From positions 124,001 to 188,000 of the forward strand of contig CAWAWR010000009.1 in assembly GCA_963785745.1 (NCBI GenBank): a DNA stretch of 64,000 nucleotides. The letters run 5' to 3'. How positions within the stretch are numbered: the stretch's first letter is position 1; every line of letters starts with the position of its first letter. The DNA comes from VAZQ01 sp963785745. Its GTDB lineage: Bacteria; Pseudomonadota; Alphaproteobacteria; Rhizobiales; Xanthobacteraceae. The position numbers and the translations under genes were made by a program. Shown in pieces: positions 27,293 through 36,899 of the stretch. The notes beneath the pieces are model-generated. The model did no database searches, was not told where the DNA came from, and worked only from the letters and a program-made list of their open reading frames with translations.

Positions 27293-27777
27293 TTTCGCGC
27301 TCCGTGGCGCGCCATTGCTACGGCCTCGATGGCGTCGACGATCGCCTGGTAGCCGGTGCAGCGGCAGTAGTTGCCGGAGATGTGGTCGCGGATTGCGTCA
27401 CGGCTCGGCACCTCGCCCCGTTGCAGCAGCTCCTGCGCGGTGAGCAGCATGCCCGGCGTGCAGAAGCCGCATTGCAGCGCATTGCGCTTCTCGAATGCCG
27501 TCTGCAGGTCGGCGATCTCGCCGGAATCCGACACGCCCTCGATGGTGTCCACCCGCGCGCCGTCGCACTGCACCGCCAGTGTCAGGCAGCCGCGCACCAC
27601 CTCGCCGTCGAGCCGCACCGTGCAGGCGCCACAGAGGCCGTGCTCGCAGCCGATATGGGTGCCGGTGAGCGCCAGCGTCTCACGCAGGAAATCAACGAGG
27701 GTCTGGCGCGCATCGACTCGCTCGCGCACGTCCTCGCCGTTCACGGTCACCGCGATGTCGTGGAAGCGCTCGCTCAT
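27289..27777 (-). CDS. (2Fe-2S)-binding small subunit of a molybdenum hydroxylase (CoxS-like)
   Basis: A 162-residue electron-transfer subunit with two [2Fe-2S] clusters. The plant-ferredoxin-type cluster cysteines are in GCEHGLCGACTV and GCLTLA, and the C-terminal helical cluster in CGFCTPGM and NYCRCTGY. It is the first gene of the minus-strand coxSL pair, its stop overlapping the CoxL-like start (ATGA). It passes electrons from the molybdenum site to FAD or another acceptor; that FAD subunit must be elsewhere. Confidence 0.94.
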   Translation of the reverse strand: MSERFHDIAVTVNGEDVRERVDARQTLVDFLRETLALTGTHIGCEHGLCGACTVRLDGEVVRGCLTLAVQCDGARVDTIEGVSDSGEIADLQTAFEKRNALQCGFCTPGMLLTAQELLQRGEVPSRDAIRDHISGNYCRCTGYQAIVDAIEAVAMARHGARK

Positions 27778-27870
27778 GGCCCGGCTCTGGTCAGCCGATG
27801 AAGTTCGATTTCATGGCCGACCCCTCCCGCAGGTATGATATGGCAAAGCCGGACGAAATGGAGGGTGGGT

Positions 27871-28656
27871 ATGGCGGGAGAATTTCAGGGCAAGGTCGCG
27901 GTCATCACCGGCGGCAGCCGCGGCATCGGCCGCGGGATCGCGGTGGCGTTCGCGCGGGAAGGCGCGCAGACCGTGATCGCGTCGTCCTCGGCCGACAATC
28001 TTGCCACCTCTGCGAAAGTGATCGCGCAGGTGGGGCTTGAGCCGCTGTCGGTGGCCGGCGACCTGCGCAAGCTTGCCGACTGCGAGCAGCTCTTCGCCAA
28101 GGTGAAGGAGAAGTTCGGGCGCTGCGATATCCTGGTCAACAATGCCGGCCGCACCCGCGCCGGCAACTTCCTGGAGCTGCCCGACGAGGCCTTCTTCGAC
28201 GGCTTCGCGCTCAAGTATCACGCCGCCATCCGGCTCACGCGGCTGTTCTGGCCGATGCTGAAAGCGTCGCAGGGCCACATCGTCAACATCGTCGGTGGCG
28301 CCGCGCGCTCGCCGGAGCCGGAGTTCACGATCGGCAGTTCGGTCAACGCGGCGCTGGCAAACGCCTCCAAGGGCCTGTCCAAGCTCGGCATGCGCGACGG
28401 GATCAATGTCAACGTGATCCATCCCGGCAACACCCGCACCGAGCGGCAGGAGGAATTATTGGCGCAGCGCGCGCAGGCGACCGGCAAATCGGTCGAGGAA
28501 CTGCGCGCCGCCGCCTTGGCGCGGACCGGCATCCGCCGGGTCGGCGAGGTTGAGGACGTCGCCGCGCTCGCGCTCTTCCTGTGTTCGGAATCCGCACGTC
28601 ATATCCAGGGCACGGCGATTGCGGTCGATGGCGGGGCCACCGTCGGGTATTATTAG
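27871..28656 (+). CDS. SDR-family protein with degenerate catalytic residues
   Basis: A 261-residue SDR fold: GKVAVITGGSRGIGRGIAVA cofactor loop near residue 8, NNAG near residue 88. The usual catalytic Tyr is not there: the Y-x-x-x-K motif reads ALANASKGL, with Ala in place of Tyr, and the Ser strand reads NIVGGAAR. It may therefore bind NAD(P)H without normal SDR catalysis, or use other residues. The start ATG has GGAGGG five bases upstream; an in-frame ATG at 27835 lacks this. It is divergent from the CoxSL pair by about 95 bases. Confidence 0.85.
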   Translation: MAGEFQGKVAVITGGSRGIGRGIAVAFAREGAQTVIASSSADNLATSAKVIAQVGLEPLSVAGDLRKLADCEQLFAKVKEKFGRCDILVNNAGRTRAGNFLELPDEAFFDGFALKYHAAIRLTRLFWPMLKASQGHIVNIVGGAARSPEPEFTIGSSVNAALANASKGLSKLGMRDGINVNVIHPGNTRTERQEELLAQRAQATGKSVEELRAAALARTGIRRVGEVEDVAALALFLCSESARHIQGTAIAVDGGATVGYY

Positions 28657-28732
28657 GCCTTCAAGCCGCACTATCTTGCGCCGCCTGCTCGCCGCGCTTA
28701 TGCTCGCATGAGTTGTGGCATGAAGGCGTGTC

Positions 28733-29591
28733 ATGCGGGCTCTTTTGTATTTGGTTCTTGTAGTGGCGGGACTGTCGACGGCGACTCGCGCAGATACGCC
28801 ATCGCCGAGCGCATTTACCGCGCAATTTGCTCGGGCACTGCAGGCCGCGATGCCATCAGCAAAAGTCCGCATCGTTCGCGACTTGCAACTCGACGTCGAA
28901 CGTTCGGATGGCACAGCGGCGACTGTCAGTCTTGCAAACAACTACAAGGACTACACCCCTGATCCGAAGTGGTTCGATGCTGTCATCAGGGCCTATGCGG
29001 CGGCGCTCGCCAAGCCATTACCCGAGAAGGTGGCGGCCAACGTCGATATTGCGCGCATCGTACCCATCATTAAAGACCGCGCGTGGCTTGCGGAGCTCCA
29101 AGGCCGCTTCAAGAAGCACGATGCGTCGCAGCAGCCCTTATTCGACGATTTCAACGGCGAGCTCGTCGTTGTTTATGCTGAAGATACCGACAAGAGGACG
29201 CGCTATCTCAGTTCCTCTGAAATCGTCGGCGTCGAGCGCAGAAAATTGCGCTCGCTTGCGGTCGACAACCTGATGCGTCTGATGCCGCGGATCGAAATGC
29301 GCCAGCTCGCTGCCGGCGCATTCATGATCACGTCACATGCGGACTATGGTGCGAGTTTTGTATTGGTCGATAGCATCTGGTCCGGTGATCAGATCAAGGT
29401 GAATGGCGACATCGTCGTCGCCGTGCCAGCTAAGGATGTTGTTCTTGCCACCGGTTCGCGCGACCGCGAAGAATCTGAAGGCGATGCGAGCGACTGGCGA
29501 GCAATTCGCAAAAGGCAGCGGCGGCCTCGTCGATACATTTTTCGTCTACCGCAAAGGGCAGATTCGTGAAGTTCGACAGAGATTGAGGTAG
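28733..29591 (+). CDS. DUF1444-like protein with signal peptide (frameshifted near C terminus)
   Basis: The product starts with a signal peptide (MRALLYLVLVVAGLSTATRA) and resembles DUF1444/YtpQ proteins: LQLDVERSDGTAATVSLANN, GELVVVYAEDTDKRTRYLSS and the helix SLAVDNLMRL. At about 29468 the frame breaks. The original frame gives a basic nonsense tail ending at 29569; the shifted frame gives NLKAMRATGEQFAKG and TFFVYRKGQIREVRQ, ending at 29591 with about 285 residues in all. Base composition is visibly less GC-rich than the neighbours, so the gene may be acquired. No function is known. Confidence 0.7.
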
Positions 29592-29730
29592 TGTGGCATC
29601 GCTTCGCGTAGCCTGCGTGAGGCCTGCTCAAATTGCCTGCCAAAGCTGCGTCCACGCGGTCGTTGCTACTTTAGCGTTGGTCCGGGCACCGTAATGTGAT
29701 AAAGACGCGGCCCAAGTGTTTGAGCAGTCC

Positions 29731-30585
29731 ATGGCCGCGAAATCCAAAGCTACAAGAGCCGCCTGCGTCGTCGGCTGGCCGGTCGAGCATTCCCGCTCGC
29801 CGCTGATCCACGGCTATTGGATCAAGCAGTACGGTCTCGATGCCGAATACCGGCGCGAGGCCGTGCCGGCGGAAAAGTTCGTGGATTTCATCGACCACCT
29901 TGCCACGCGCGGCTATGTCGGCGCGAATGTGACGATCCCGCACAAGGAGGCCGCCTGCGCGTTGGCGAAGGCCGACGACCGGGCCGCGAAAGTCGGCGCC
30001 GCCAATACGCTCTGGCTCGACGGGACCACGCTGCGGTCGACCAATACCGACGTCGAAGGCTTCATCAACAATCTCGACGCCTCCGCCGCGGGCTGGAACC
30101 GCGGATTGGAGACTGTCGTGGTGCTGGGAGCCGGCGGAACGGCGCGTGCTGTCGTCTATGGACTGAGCGAACGAGGCGTCAAACGCATCCATGTCGTCAA
30201 CCGCACGCTCGATCGTGCCGTGGCGCTGCGCGAGGAATTCGGCGCGCGGATCAACCCGGTGCGCTGGGAAGAGCTGGGCGGGCTTCTCTCCAACGCCGGC
30301 CTGCTGGTGAACACGACGTCGCTTGGAATGACCGGCAAGCCATCGTTGACGATCAACCTGAACAGGCTACCGCCCAGCGCGGTCGTCGCGGACGTGGTTT
30401 ATGCGCCGCTGGAGACCGGCCTGCTCGCCTCGGCGCGTGCCCGCGGGCTGCGCGTCGTCGACGGCCTCGGAATGCTGCTGCACCAGGCGGTCCGCGGTTT
30501 TGAGCTCTGGTTCGGCGTGCGGCCGGAGGTGACGCCGAACCTGCGGGCTGTGGTCGAGGCCGACCTGCTCCGCGATCAGACCTGA
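29731..30585 (+). CDS. aroE: Shikimate dehydrogenase
   Basis: A 284-residue NADP-dependent shikimate 5-dehydrogenase, which reduces 3-dehydroshikimate in the aromatic amino acid pathway. Shikimate-binding residues are seen in HSRSPLIHGYWI, the catalytic Lys in NVTIPHKEAA, the Asp in STNTDVEGF, and the nucleotide loop VVLGAGGTARAVVYGL. VNRT marks NADP preference. I start at ATG 29731; an in-frame GTG lies at 29716. In many Hyphomicrobiales aroE sits with coaE and dnaQ; here it does not, so it could be a second copy. Confidence 0.9.
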   Translation: MAAKSKATRAACVVGWPVEHSRSPLIHGYWIKQYGLDAEYRREAVPAEKFVDFIDHLATRGYVGANVTIPHKEAACALAKADDRAAKVGAANTLWLDGTTLRSTNTDVEGFINNLDASAAGWNRGLETVVVLGAGGTARAVVYGLSERGVKRIHVVNRTLDRAVALREEFGARINPVRWEELGGLLSNAGLLVNTTSLGMTGKPSLTINLNRLPPSAVVADVVYAPLETGLLASARARGLRVVDGLGMLLHQAVRGFELWFGVRPEVTPNLRAVVEADLLRDQT

Positions 30586-30715
30586 AAACAACGGTATCGC
30601 CGCGCGGCCTGCGGGAATATGATTTCAACCACGGGGTTTGCCATGAACGAACCCGGGGTGCATTCGCGCAGTTCCATGCCGCGATGACGCAAAATAAACG
30701 TCGGAGGAACATGTC

Positions 30716-31339
30716 ATGAAAACGCTATCGCAGGTTTTTGCCACCGTTGCCGCCGTGGCTGTGCTGGCCGCCTCGTCGGCGCTCGCGCAAAAGCCGCAGA
30801 CGCAGGTGGTCAAAGGCAAGATTGCGGCGGTCGAAGGTTCGACCGTGGTGATCGATCAGGCCAAGGGCGCGGGCCAGGCCAAGGTGAAGCTGAAGGACAA
30901 GGCCGTCATCATGACGGTCGGCAAGGCTGACCTGAAGGAGGTCAAGCCCGGCGCTTATATCGGCGTCGGCGCCATGCCGCAGGCGGACGGCAGCCAGAAG
31001 GCGATCCGCGTGATGATCTTCCCGGAGATGCAGCGCGGTACCGGCGAGGGACACTATCCCTGGACCACGCCCGGCAGCGTTCCGAACTCGACGATGACGA
31101 ATGCGACCGTCGATACCACGGTGACCAGCGTCGAAGGTCAGGTCCTGACGGTGAAGCACAAAGGCGGTACGCACAAGATCATCATCGGACCGGACGCCAG
31201 CATCGTGTCGAATATCCCGGGCAGCGCAGGCGATCTCAAGCCGGGCGTGGCCATCACCGTACCGGCAGCCGAGGTGACGGCGGACGGAAGCCTGGAAACG
31301 GCGCGCGTCAATATCGGGCGGGGCGACTTCGTTCCGTAA
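30716..31339 (+). CDS. Secreted two-repeat protein, DUF5666-like (tandem paralogue 1 of 3)
   Basis: A 207-residue secreted protein with signal peptide (cleavage near SALA-Q). Two halves look related: each has a GQ/GS-x-V-L/V-T/I-V strand pair, a DLK-x-V-K/P-PG turn and a DGS-x-x-A-x-x-V end, suggesting two OB-like DUF5666-type domains. A linker RGTGEGHYPW, then STMTNATVDTTV, separates them and is shared by all three neighbours. The start is fixed by GGAGG eight bases upstream. Function unknown; a periplasmic metal- or ligand-binding role is only a guess. Confidence 0.85.
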   Translation: MKTLSQVFATVAAVAVLAASSALAQKPQTQVVKGKIAAVEGSTVVIDQAKGAGQAKVKLKDKAVIMTVGKADLKEVKPGAYIGVGAMPQADGSQKAIRVMIFPEMQRGTGEGHYPWTTPGSVPNSTMTNATVDTTVTSVEGQVLTVKHKGGTHKIIIGPDASIVSNIPGSAGDLKPGVAITVPAAEVTADGSLETARVNIGRGDFVP

Positions 31340-31349
31340 CCGCAACACC

Positions 31350-31372
31350 GCGCGCCGCTCAACGCGGCGCGC
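31350..31372 (+). other. GC stem-loop between paralogues 1 and 2
   Basis: GCGCGCCGC (31350-31358) and GCGGCGCGC (31364-31372) form a perfect 9-bp stem with loop TCAAC and no T-run. It could reduce read-through or stabilise the upstream message within the three-gene array. Confidence 0.6.
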
Positions 31373-31396
31373 ATCGTTCATGGGAGGAGACCAGGA

Positions 31397-32026
31397 ATGA
31401 ACAAGAGACTTTGTACCGCGTTTGTCATGGCCGCCGTCGGCGTGCTGGTGACGACATCGATCGGCTATGCGCAGCAAAAGCTCGTCCGCGTCCGCGGCAC
31501 CATCGAGAAAGTCGACGGGCAGAATCTCGAGGTCAAGTCGCGCGAGGGCAAGAACATCAAAGTCATGGTGGACGCGAAGGCCCGCTACACCGCGATCGTC
31601 AAAGCTTCGCTCGCCGACCTCACGCCCGACACCTATATCGGCGTCACCGCGATGCCGAATGCTGACGGTAGCCAGCAGGCGGTCGCGATCCACATCTTCC
31701 AGCCGGCGCAGCGCGGCACCGGCGAAGGCTTTCGGCCGTGGGACCTGCAGCCCGGCTCGACCATGACCAACGCCGCCATCGCGACCACGGTTGCCGGCAC
31801 CGACGGCCAAGTGGTGACGGTGCGCTACAAGGACAATGACAAGGTCGACGAGAAGAAGGTGATTGTCACGCCGAAGACCGTGATCGTCCGCTACGTGCCG
31901 GGTGACCGCGCCGATCTCAAGGCCGGCGTGCACGTCTTCCTCAACAATGCCAAGCCGGTCGACGACAGCACGATCGAAGCGCCGACCGTGAGCTACGGTC
32001 GCGACGGCATCAGGCCGCCGATGTAA
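31397..32026 (+). CDS. Secreted two-repeat protein, DUF5666-like (tandem paralogue 2 of 3)
   Basis: A 209-residue paralogue with signal peptide (cleavage near IGYAQ). It keeps the linker RGTGEGFRPW and STMTNAAIATTV but has diverged most of the three: the GVGAMPQADGSQKAIRVMIF block has become GVTAMPNADGSQQAVAIHIF. It ends 10 bases before paralogue 3, so these two are surely cotranscribed. GGAGGAG precedes the ATG. Function unknown. Confidence 0.85.
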   Translation: MNKRLCTAFVMAAVGVLVTTSIGYAQQKLVRVRGTIEKVDGQNLEVKSREGKNIKVMVDAKARYTAIVKASLADLTPDTYIGVTAMPNADGSQQAVAIHIFQPAQRGTGEGFRPWDLQPGSTMTNAAIATTVAGTDGQVVTVRYKDNDKVDEKKVIVTPKTVIVRYVPGDRADLKAGVHVFLNNAKPVDDSTIEAPTVSYGRDGIRPPM

Positions 32027-32036
32027 GGAGAGCATC

Positions 32037-32639
32037 ATGATCAGGATTTTGGCAGGTACGGCCATCGCCGTGGCGCTCGTCGTCACGTCGGTGCAGGCGC
32101 AGCAGAAGACCGTTCGCGTTATCGGTACTATCGTCGGCGTCGACGGCCCGACCATCGTGGTCAAGCCGCGCGGCAAGGGCGACGAACAGCGCGTTACGCT
32201 GACCGACAAGGCCGGTGTGTTCGGCGTCGTCCGCGCGACGCTCGCCGACGTGAAGCCCGGCGCCTTCATTGGCGTCGGCGCGATGCCGCAGGCCGACGGC
32301 AGCCAGAAAGCGATCCGGGTGATGATCTTCGCGGAGGTGCAGCGCGGCACCGGCGAGGGACATCGTCCCTGGACGCGGCCCGGCTCCACCATGACCAACG
32401 CCACCGTCGACACCACCGCTGCGGGAGTCGACGGCCAGGTGCTGCGGGTGACCTACAAGGGCGGCGAGCAGCGCATCCTCATCGCGCCGGATGCCGTCAT
32501 CATGGCCTACCTGATCGGCGACCGCAGCGAGCTCAAGCCCGGCGCCAATATCGCGATCAATGCTGCGGACCAGCAGCCGGACGGCTCGCTCTCGGCCTCG
32601 CGCATCAATGTCGGCCGCGGCGACGTGATTCCGGATTGA
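32037..32639 (+). CDS. Secreted two-repeat protein, DUF5666-like (tandem paralogue 3 of 3)
   Basis: A 200-residue paralogue with signal peptide (cleavage near SVQAQ). It is closer to paralogue 1 than to paralogue 2: GVGAMPQADGSQKAIRVMIF is identical in 1 and 3, as are QRGTGEGH and STMTNATVDTT. AAGGAG precedes the ATG. The near-identical block in copies 1 and 3 but not the middle copy suggests recent conversion or a second duplication. A dispersed repeat follows the stop. Confidence 0.85.
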   Translation: MIRILAGTAIAVALVVTSVQAQQKTVRVIGTIVGVDGPTIVVKPRGKGDEQRVTLTDKAGVFGVVRATLADVKPGAFIGVGAMPQADGSQKAIRVMIFAEVQRGTGEGHRPWTRPGSTMTNATVDTTAAGVDGQVLRVTYKGGEQRILIAPDAVIMAYLIGDRSELKPGANIAINAADQQPDGSLSASRINVGRGDVIPD

Positions 32640-32666
32640 GTTGCGGCAGCTCAATCCTCGATCCGC

Positions 32667-32806
32667 CATCCTGAGGAGGCCGCCCGTAAGCGCGTTTACG
32701 CGCGTCTTCGACGCGCTATGGGCGGCCCTCGAAGGGCGACGGCCCAGCTGTCGCAACTCCTCGACCGTGCATCCTTCGAGGCTCGCTTCGCTCGCACCTC
32801 AGGATG
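32667..32806. repeat. Dispersed inverted-repeat element (CATCCTGAGG...CCTCAGGATG)
   Basis: Perfect 10-bp terminal arms CATCCTGAGG (32667-32676) and CCTCAGGATG (32797-32806) enclose nested stems such as GGCCGCCC/GGGCGGCC and a CATCCTTCGAGG segment. It lies in the gap between two convergent genes, and a shorter relative is at 39095-39180. It looks like a non-coding REP/MITE-like element. Confidence 0.8.
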
Positions 32807-32830
32807 ACGGGTTGAGATTTGTGCTCTCTG

Positions 32831-34370
<1,540 letters not shown>

Positions 34371-34391
34371 GACAAGCGGAATCCCTACGAG

Positions 34392-34437
34392 AGTTCGTAA
34401 TATTCACCACGAACTGTCGCGCACCACGATATTTCGT
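34392..34437. promoter_or_regulatory. Candidate activator-binding dyads upstream of the cyanate operon
   Basis: AGTTCGT (34392-34398) and ACGAACT (34409-34415) form a perfect 7-bp dyad with a 10-base spacer; ACGATATTTCGT (34426-34437) is a second dyad, and TTCGTAAT occurs in both. They lie about 80-120 bases upstream of the sigma-54 promoter, the usual distance for an enhancer, and just before the activator's own start. Confidence 0.55.
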
Positions 34438-34514
34438 AATGCGCCTTGCGCCTCCCAAGCAGAAATCGCGCCAAAACCCGGTGCGGCATCCGGGCAAGGC
34501 CGTCCTGACGGCAA

Positions 34515-34530
34515 TGGCACGGTTGTTGCT
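34515..34530 (+). promoter_or_regulatory. Sigma-54 promoter of the cyanate operon
   Basis: TGGCACGGTTGTTGCT matches the -24/-12 consensus TGGCAC-N5-TTGC with exact spacing. Transcription would start near 34540, about 30 bases before the ATG of the first gene, which has its own AGGAGAGG ribosome site. Confidence 0.8.
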
Positions 34531-34571
34531 CATTACCTTTTCGCAAAGCCACGGTTTGCAGGAGAGGTGCG

Positions 34572-35954
34572 ATGTCCACGTTCGACAATCCGTTCGACCC
34601 GAAGCGCAGGCTGAATCGGTCCGGATGCAGTTGCGGCAGTCACGCGACGCAGGACGATCACGATCGCGCCGCGCAGCTCCAATGCGCCGCCGTCGAAAGC
34701 GAGGACAAGCGCTATGAAGGCGTCGTCGCCTCGGCGGTGATGCGAAAGATTTTTCCGCAGGACGCCGCGCGCCGCGCGTTCCTGAAATCGGTCGGCGCCT
34801 CGACCGCGCTGGCTGCGATCTCGCAATTCTTCCCGCTCGCAACCGCGACCGACGTGTTCGCGCAAAAAGGCCCAATCGAGAAGAAGGACCTCAAGGTCGG
34901 CTTCATCCCGATCACCTGCGCCACGCCGATCATCATGGCGGAGCCGATGGGCTTCTATAAGCGCCACGGCCTCGACGTCGAAGTAATCAAGACCGCGGGC
35001 TGGGCGGTCATCCGCGACAAGACCATCAACAAGGAATACGACGCCGCCCACATGCTGTCGCCGATGCCGCTCGCGATCACGCTCGGCGTCGGCTCGAAGC
35101 CGATCCCCTACACCATGCCGGCGGTGGAGAACATCAACGGTCAGGCCATCACGCTGTCGGTGAAGCACAAGGACAAGCGCGATCCGAAGTCGTGGAAGGG
35201 CTTCAAGTTCGCGGTGCCGTTCGACTACTCGATGCACAACTACCTGCTGCGCTACTACGTGGCGGAGCACGGGCTCGATCCCGACCAGGACATCCAAATC
35301 CGTGCGGTGCCGCCGCCGGAGATGGTCGCCAACCTGCGTGCCGACAATATCGACGGCTTCCTCGGTCCCGATCCGATGAACCAGCGCGCCGTCTATGACG
35401 GCGTCGGCTTCATCCACATCCTGTCCAAGGACATCTGGGAAGGGCATCCGTGCTGCGCGTTCGCGGCGTCGCAGGAATTCGTCAAGACGATGCCGAACAC
35501 CTATGCCGCGCTGCTCAAGGCGATCATCGACGCGACGGCGTTCGCCACCAAGGCCGAGAACCGCAAGCAGATTGCCGAGGCGATCGCGCCGGCCAACTAC
35601 ATCAACCAGCCCGTCACGGTGCTGGAGCAGATCCTGACCGGCACCTTCGCCGACGGGCTCGGCAAGGTGCAGAAGGTGCCGAACCGCGTCGACTTCGATC
35701 CGTTCCCCTGGGAGTCGTTCGCGATCTGGATCATGACCCAGATGAAGCGCTGGGGTCAGATCAAGGGCGACGTCGACTACGCCGCGATCGCCAAACAGGT
35801 CTATCTCGCGACCGATACCACGCGGCTGATGAAGGAAGTCGGCCTCAAGCCGCCGACCACGACCACCAAGTCGTTCGTGGTGATGGGCAAGACCTTCGAT
35901 CCGGCCAAGCCGGAGGAATACATCAAGGGCTTCAAGATCAGAAGGACCGCATAG
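34572..35954 (+). CDS. cynA: Cyanate/nitrate-type ABC transporter substrate-binding protein (CmpA/NrtA family)
   Basis: A 460-residue binding protein with an unusually long N-terminal region (~60 residues, rich in Cys and charged residues: RSGCSCGSHATQDDHD) before the export signal, which has a twin-arginine look (ARRAFLKSVGASTALAAISQ). The mature part matches CmpA/NrtA: LKVGFIPITCATPIIMAEPM, FYKRHGLDVEVIKTAG, PPPEMVANLRADNIDGFLGP. It is first in the operon with permease, ATPase and cyanase, so I infer cyanate as ligand. The sigma-54 promoter is just upstream. Nitrate or bicarbonate are alternatives by family. Confidence 0.85.
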   Translation: MSTFDNPFDPKRRLNRSGCSCGSHATQDDHDRAAQLQCAAVESEDKRYEGVVASAVMRKIFPQDAARRAFLKSVGASTALAAISQFFPLATATDVFAQKGPIEKKDLKVGFIPITCATPIIMAEPMGFYKRHGLDVEVIKTAGWAVIRDKTINKEYDAAHMLSPMPLAITLGVGSKPIPYTMPAVENINGQAITLSVKHKDKRDPKSWKGFKFAVPFDYSMHNYLLRYYVAEHGLDPDQDIQIRAVPPPEMVANLRADNIDGFLGPDPMNQRAVYDGVGFIHILSKDIWEGHPCCAFAASQEFVKTMPNTYAALLKAIIDATAFATKAENRKQIAEAIAPANYINQPVTVLEQILTGTFADGLGKVQKVPNRVDFDPFPWESFAIWIMTQMKRWGQIKGDVDYAAIAKQVYLATDTTRLMKEVGLKPPTTTTKSFVVMGKTFDPAKPEEYIKGFKIRRTA

Positions 35955-36049
35955 ACGATGCTGCACGCGCCGGGCGTTCACCATCACTCGCATGACATCG
36001 CTTCGCTGATCCTCGTCCCGCCAGCGCGGGCAGGAGAGGGGAGCGCGTC

Positions 36050-36891
36050 ATGAACCTCTCCATCGGCATGCGCGCGGCCGTGGTGACGATCGCGATCTTC
36101 GTCGCATTCATGCTGACGTGGCATGTCGCCACCCAGGGCATCCGGGCCGGTCGCGCAGATGGACCCGGAATACGCCAAGCTTATGGGCAAGACGGCGACC
36201 CAGGGCACGTCGGCGATGCCGGGTCCGCTCGACGTGGCGGCGAAGCTCTGGGAGCACGCGCGTCAGCCGTTTTACGACCGTGGCCCGAACGACAAGGGCG
36301 TCGGCATCCAGCTCGCCTACTCGATCGCGCGCGTGTCGATCGGCTATTTCCTGGCGGTGGCGTTCGCGATCCCGATCGGCTTCCTGATCGGTATGTCGCC
36401 GTTGATGAGCCGCGCGCTCGATCCCTTCATCCAGGTGTTGAAGCCGATCTCGCCGCTCGCCTGGATGCCGCTCGCGCTCTACACCATCAAGGACTTCGCA
36501 CCTCTCTTCGATCTTCGTGATCTTCATCTGCTCGGTGTGGCCGATGATGATCAACACCGCGTTCGGCGTCGCGGCGGTGCGCAAGGAGTGGCTGAACGTT
36601 GCGCGCACGCTCGAAGTGGGCACGCTGCGGCGCGCCTTCACCATCATCCTGCCGGCGGCGGCGCCGACCATCCTCACCGGCATGCGCATCTCCATCGGCA
36701 TCGCCTGGCTGGTGATCGTTGCGGCCGAGATGCTCGTCGGCGGCACCGGCATCGGTTACTTCGTCTGGAACGAGTGGAACAACCTCTCGATCACCAACGT
36801 GATCACCGCGATCCTGCTGATCGGGCTGGTCGGCATGGTGCTCGACCAGATCCTCGCGCGGCTCACGCGCCTCGTCACCTTCCCGGAGTGA
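36050..36891 (+). CDS. cynB: ABC transporter permease, NrtB/CynB type (two frameshifts)
   Basis: Integral membrane subunit of about 280 residues when two breaks are repaired. The start MNLSIGMRAAVVTIAIFVAF gives the first helix; near 36145 one extra base moves the frame to SGPVAQMDPEY, and near 36495 one extra T in GACTTCGC moves it again to SSIFVIFICSVWPMMINTAF. The EAA loop region WLNVARTLEVGTLRRAFTII then LPAAAPTILTGMRI contacts the ATPase. It belongs to the nitrate/sulfonate/cyanate permease family. Both indels are single-base, and all parts between are well conserved. Confidence 0.83.
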
Positions 36892-36899
36892 GGCGCCCA

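Noticed and set aside
24895..27777. True aerobic CO dehydrogenase
   Set aside because: The active-site-region loop reads CQYRAVGHP rather than the form I CSFR motif, and no coxM or accessory cox genes are present.
30725..32416. Minus-strand open frame of 563 codons across the paralogue triplet
   Set aside because: Shadow frame. The three plus-strand genes each have a ribosome site and a signal peptide.
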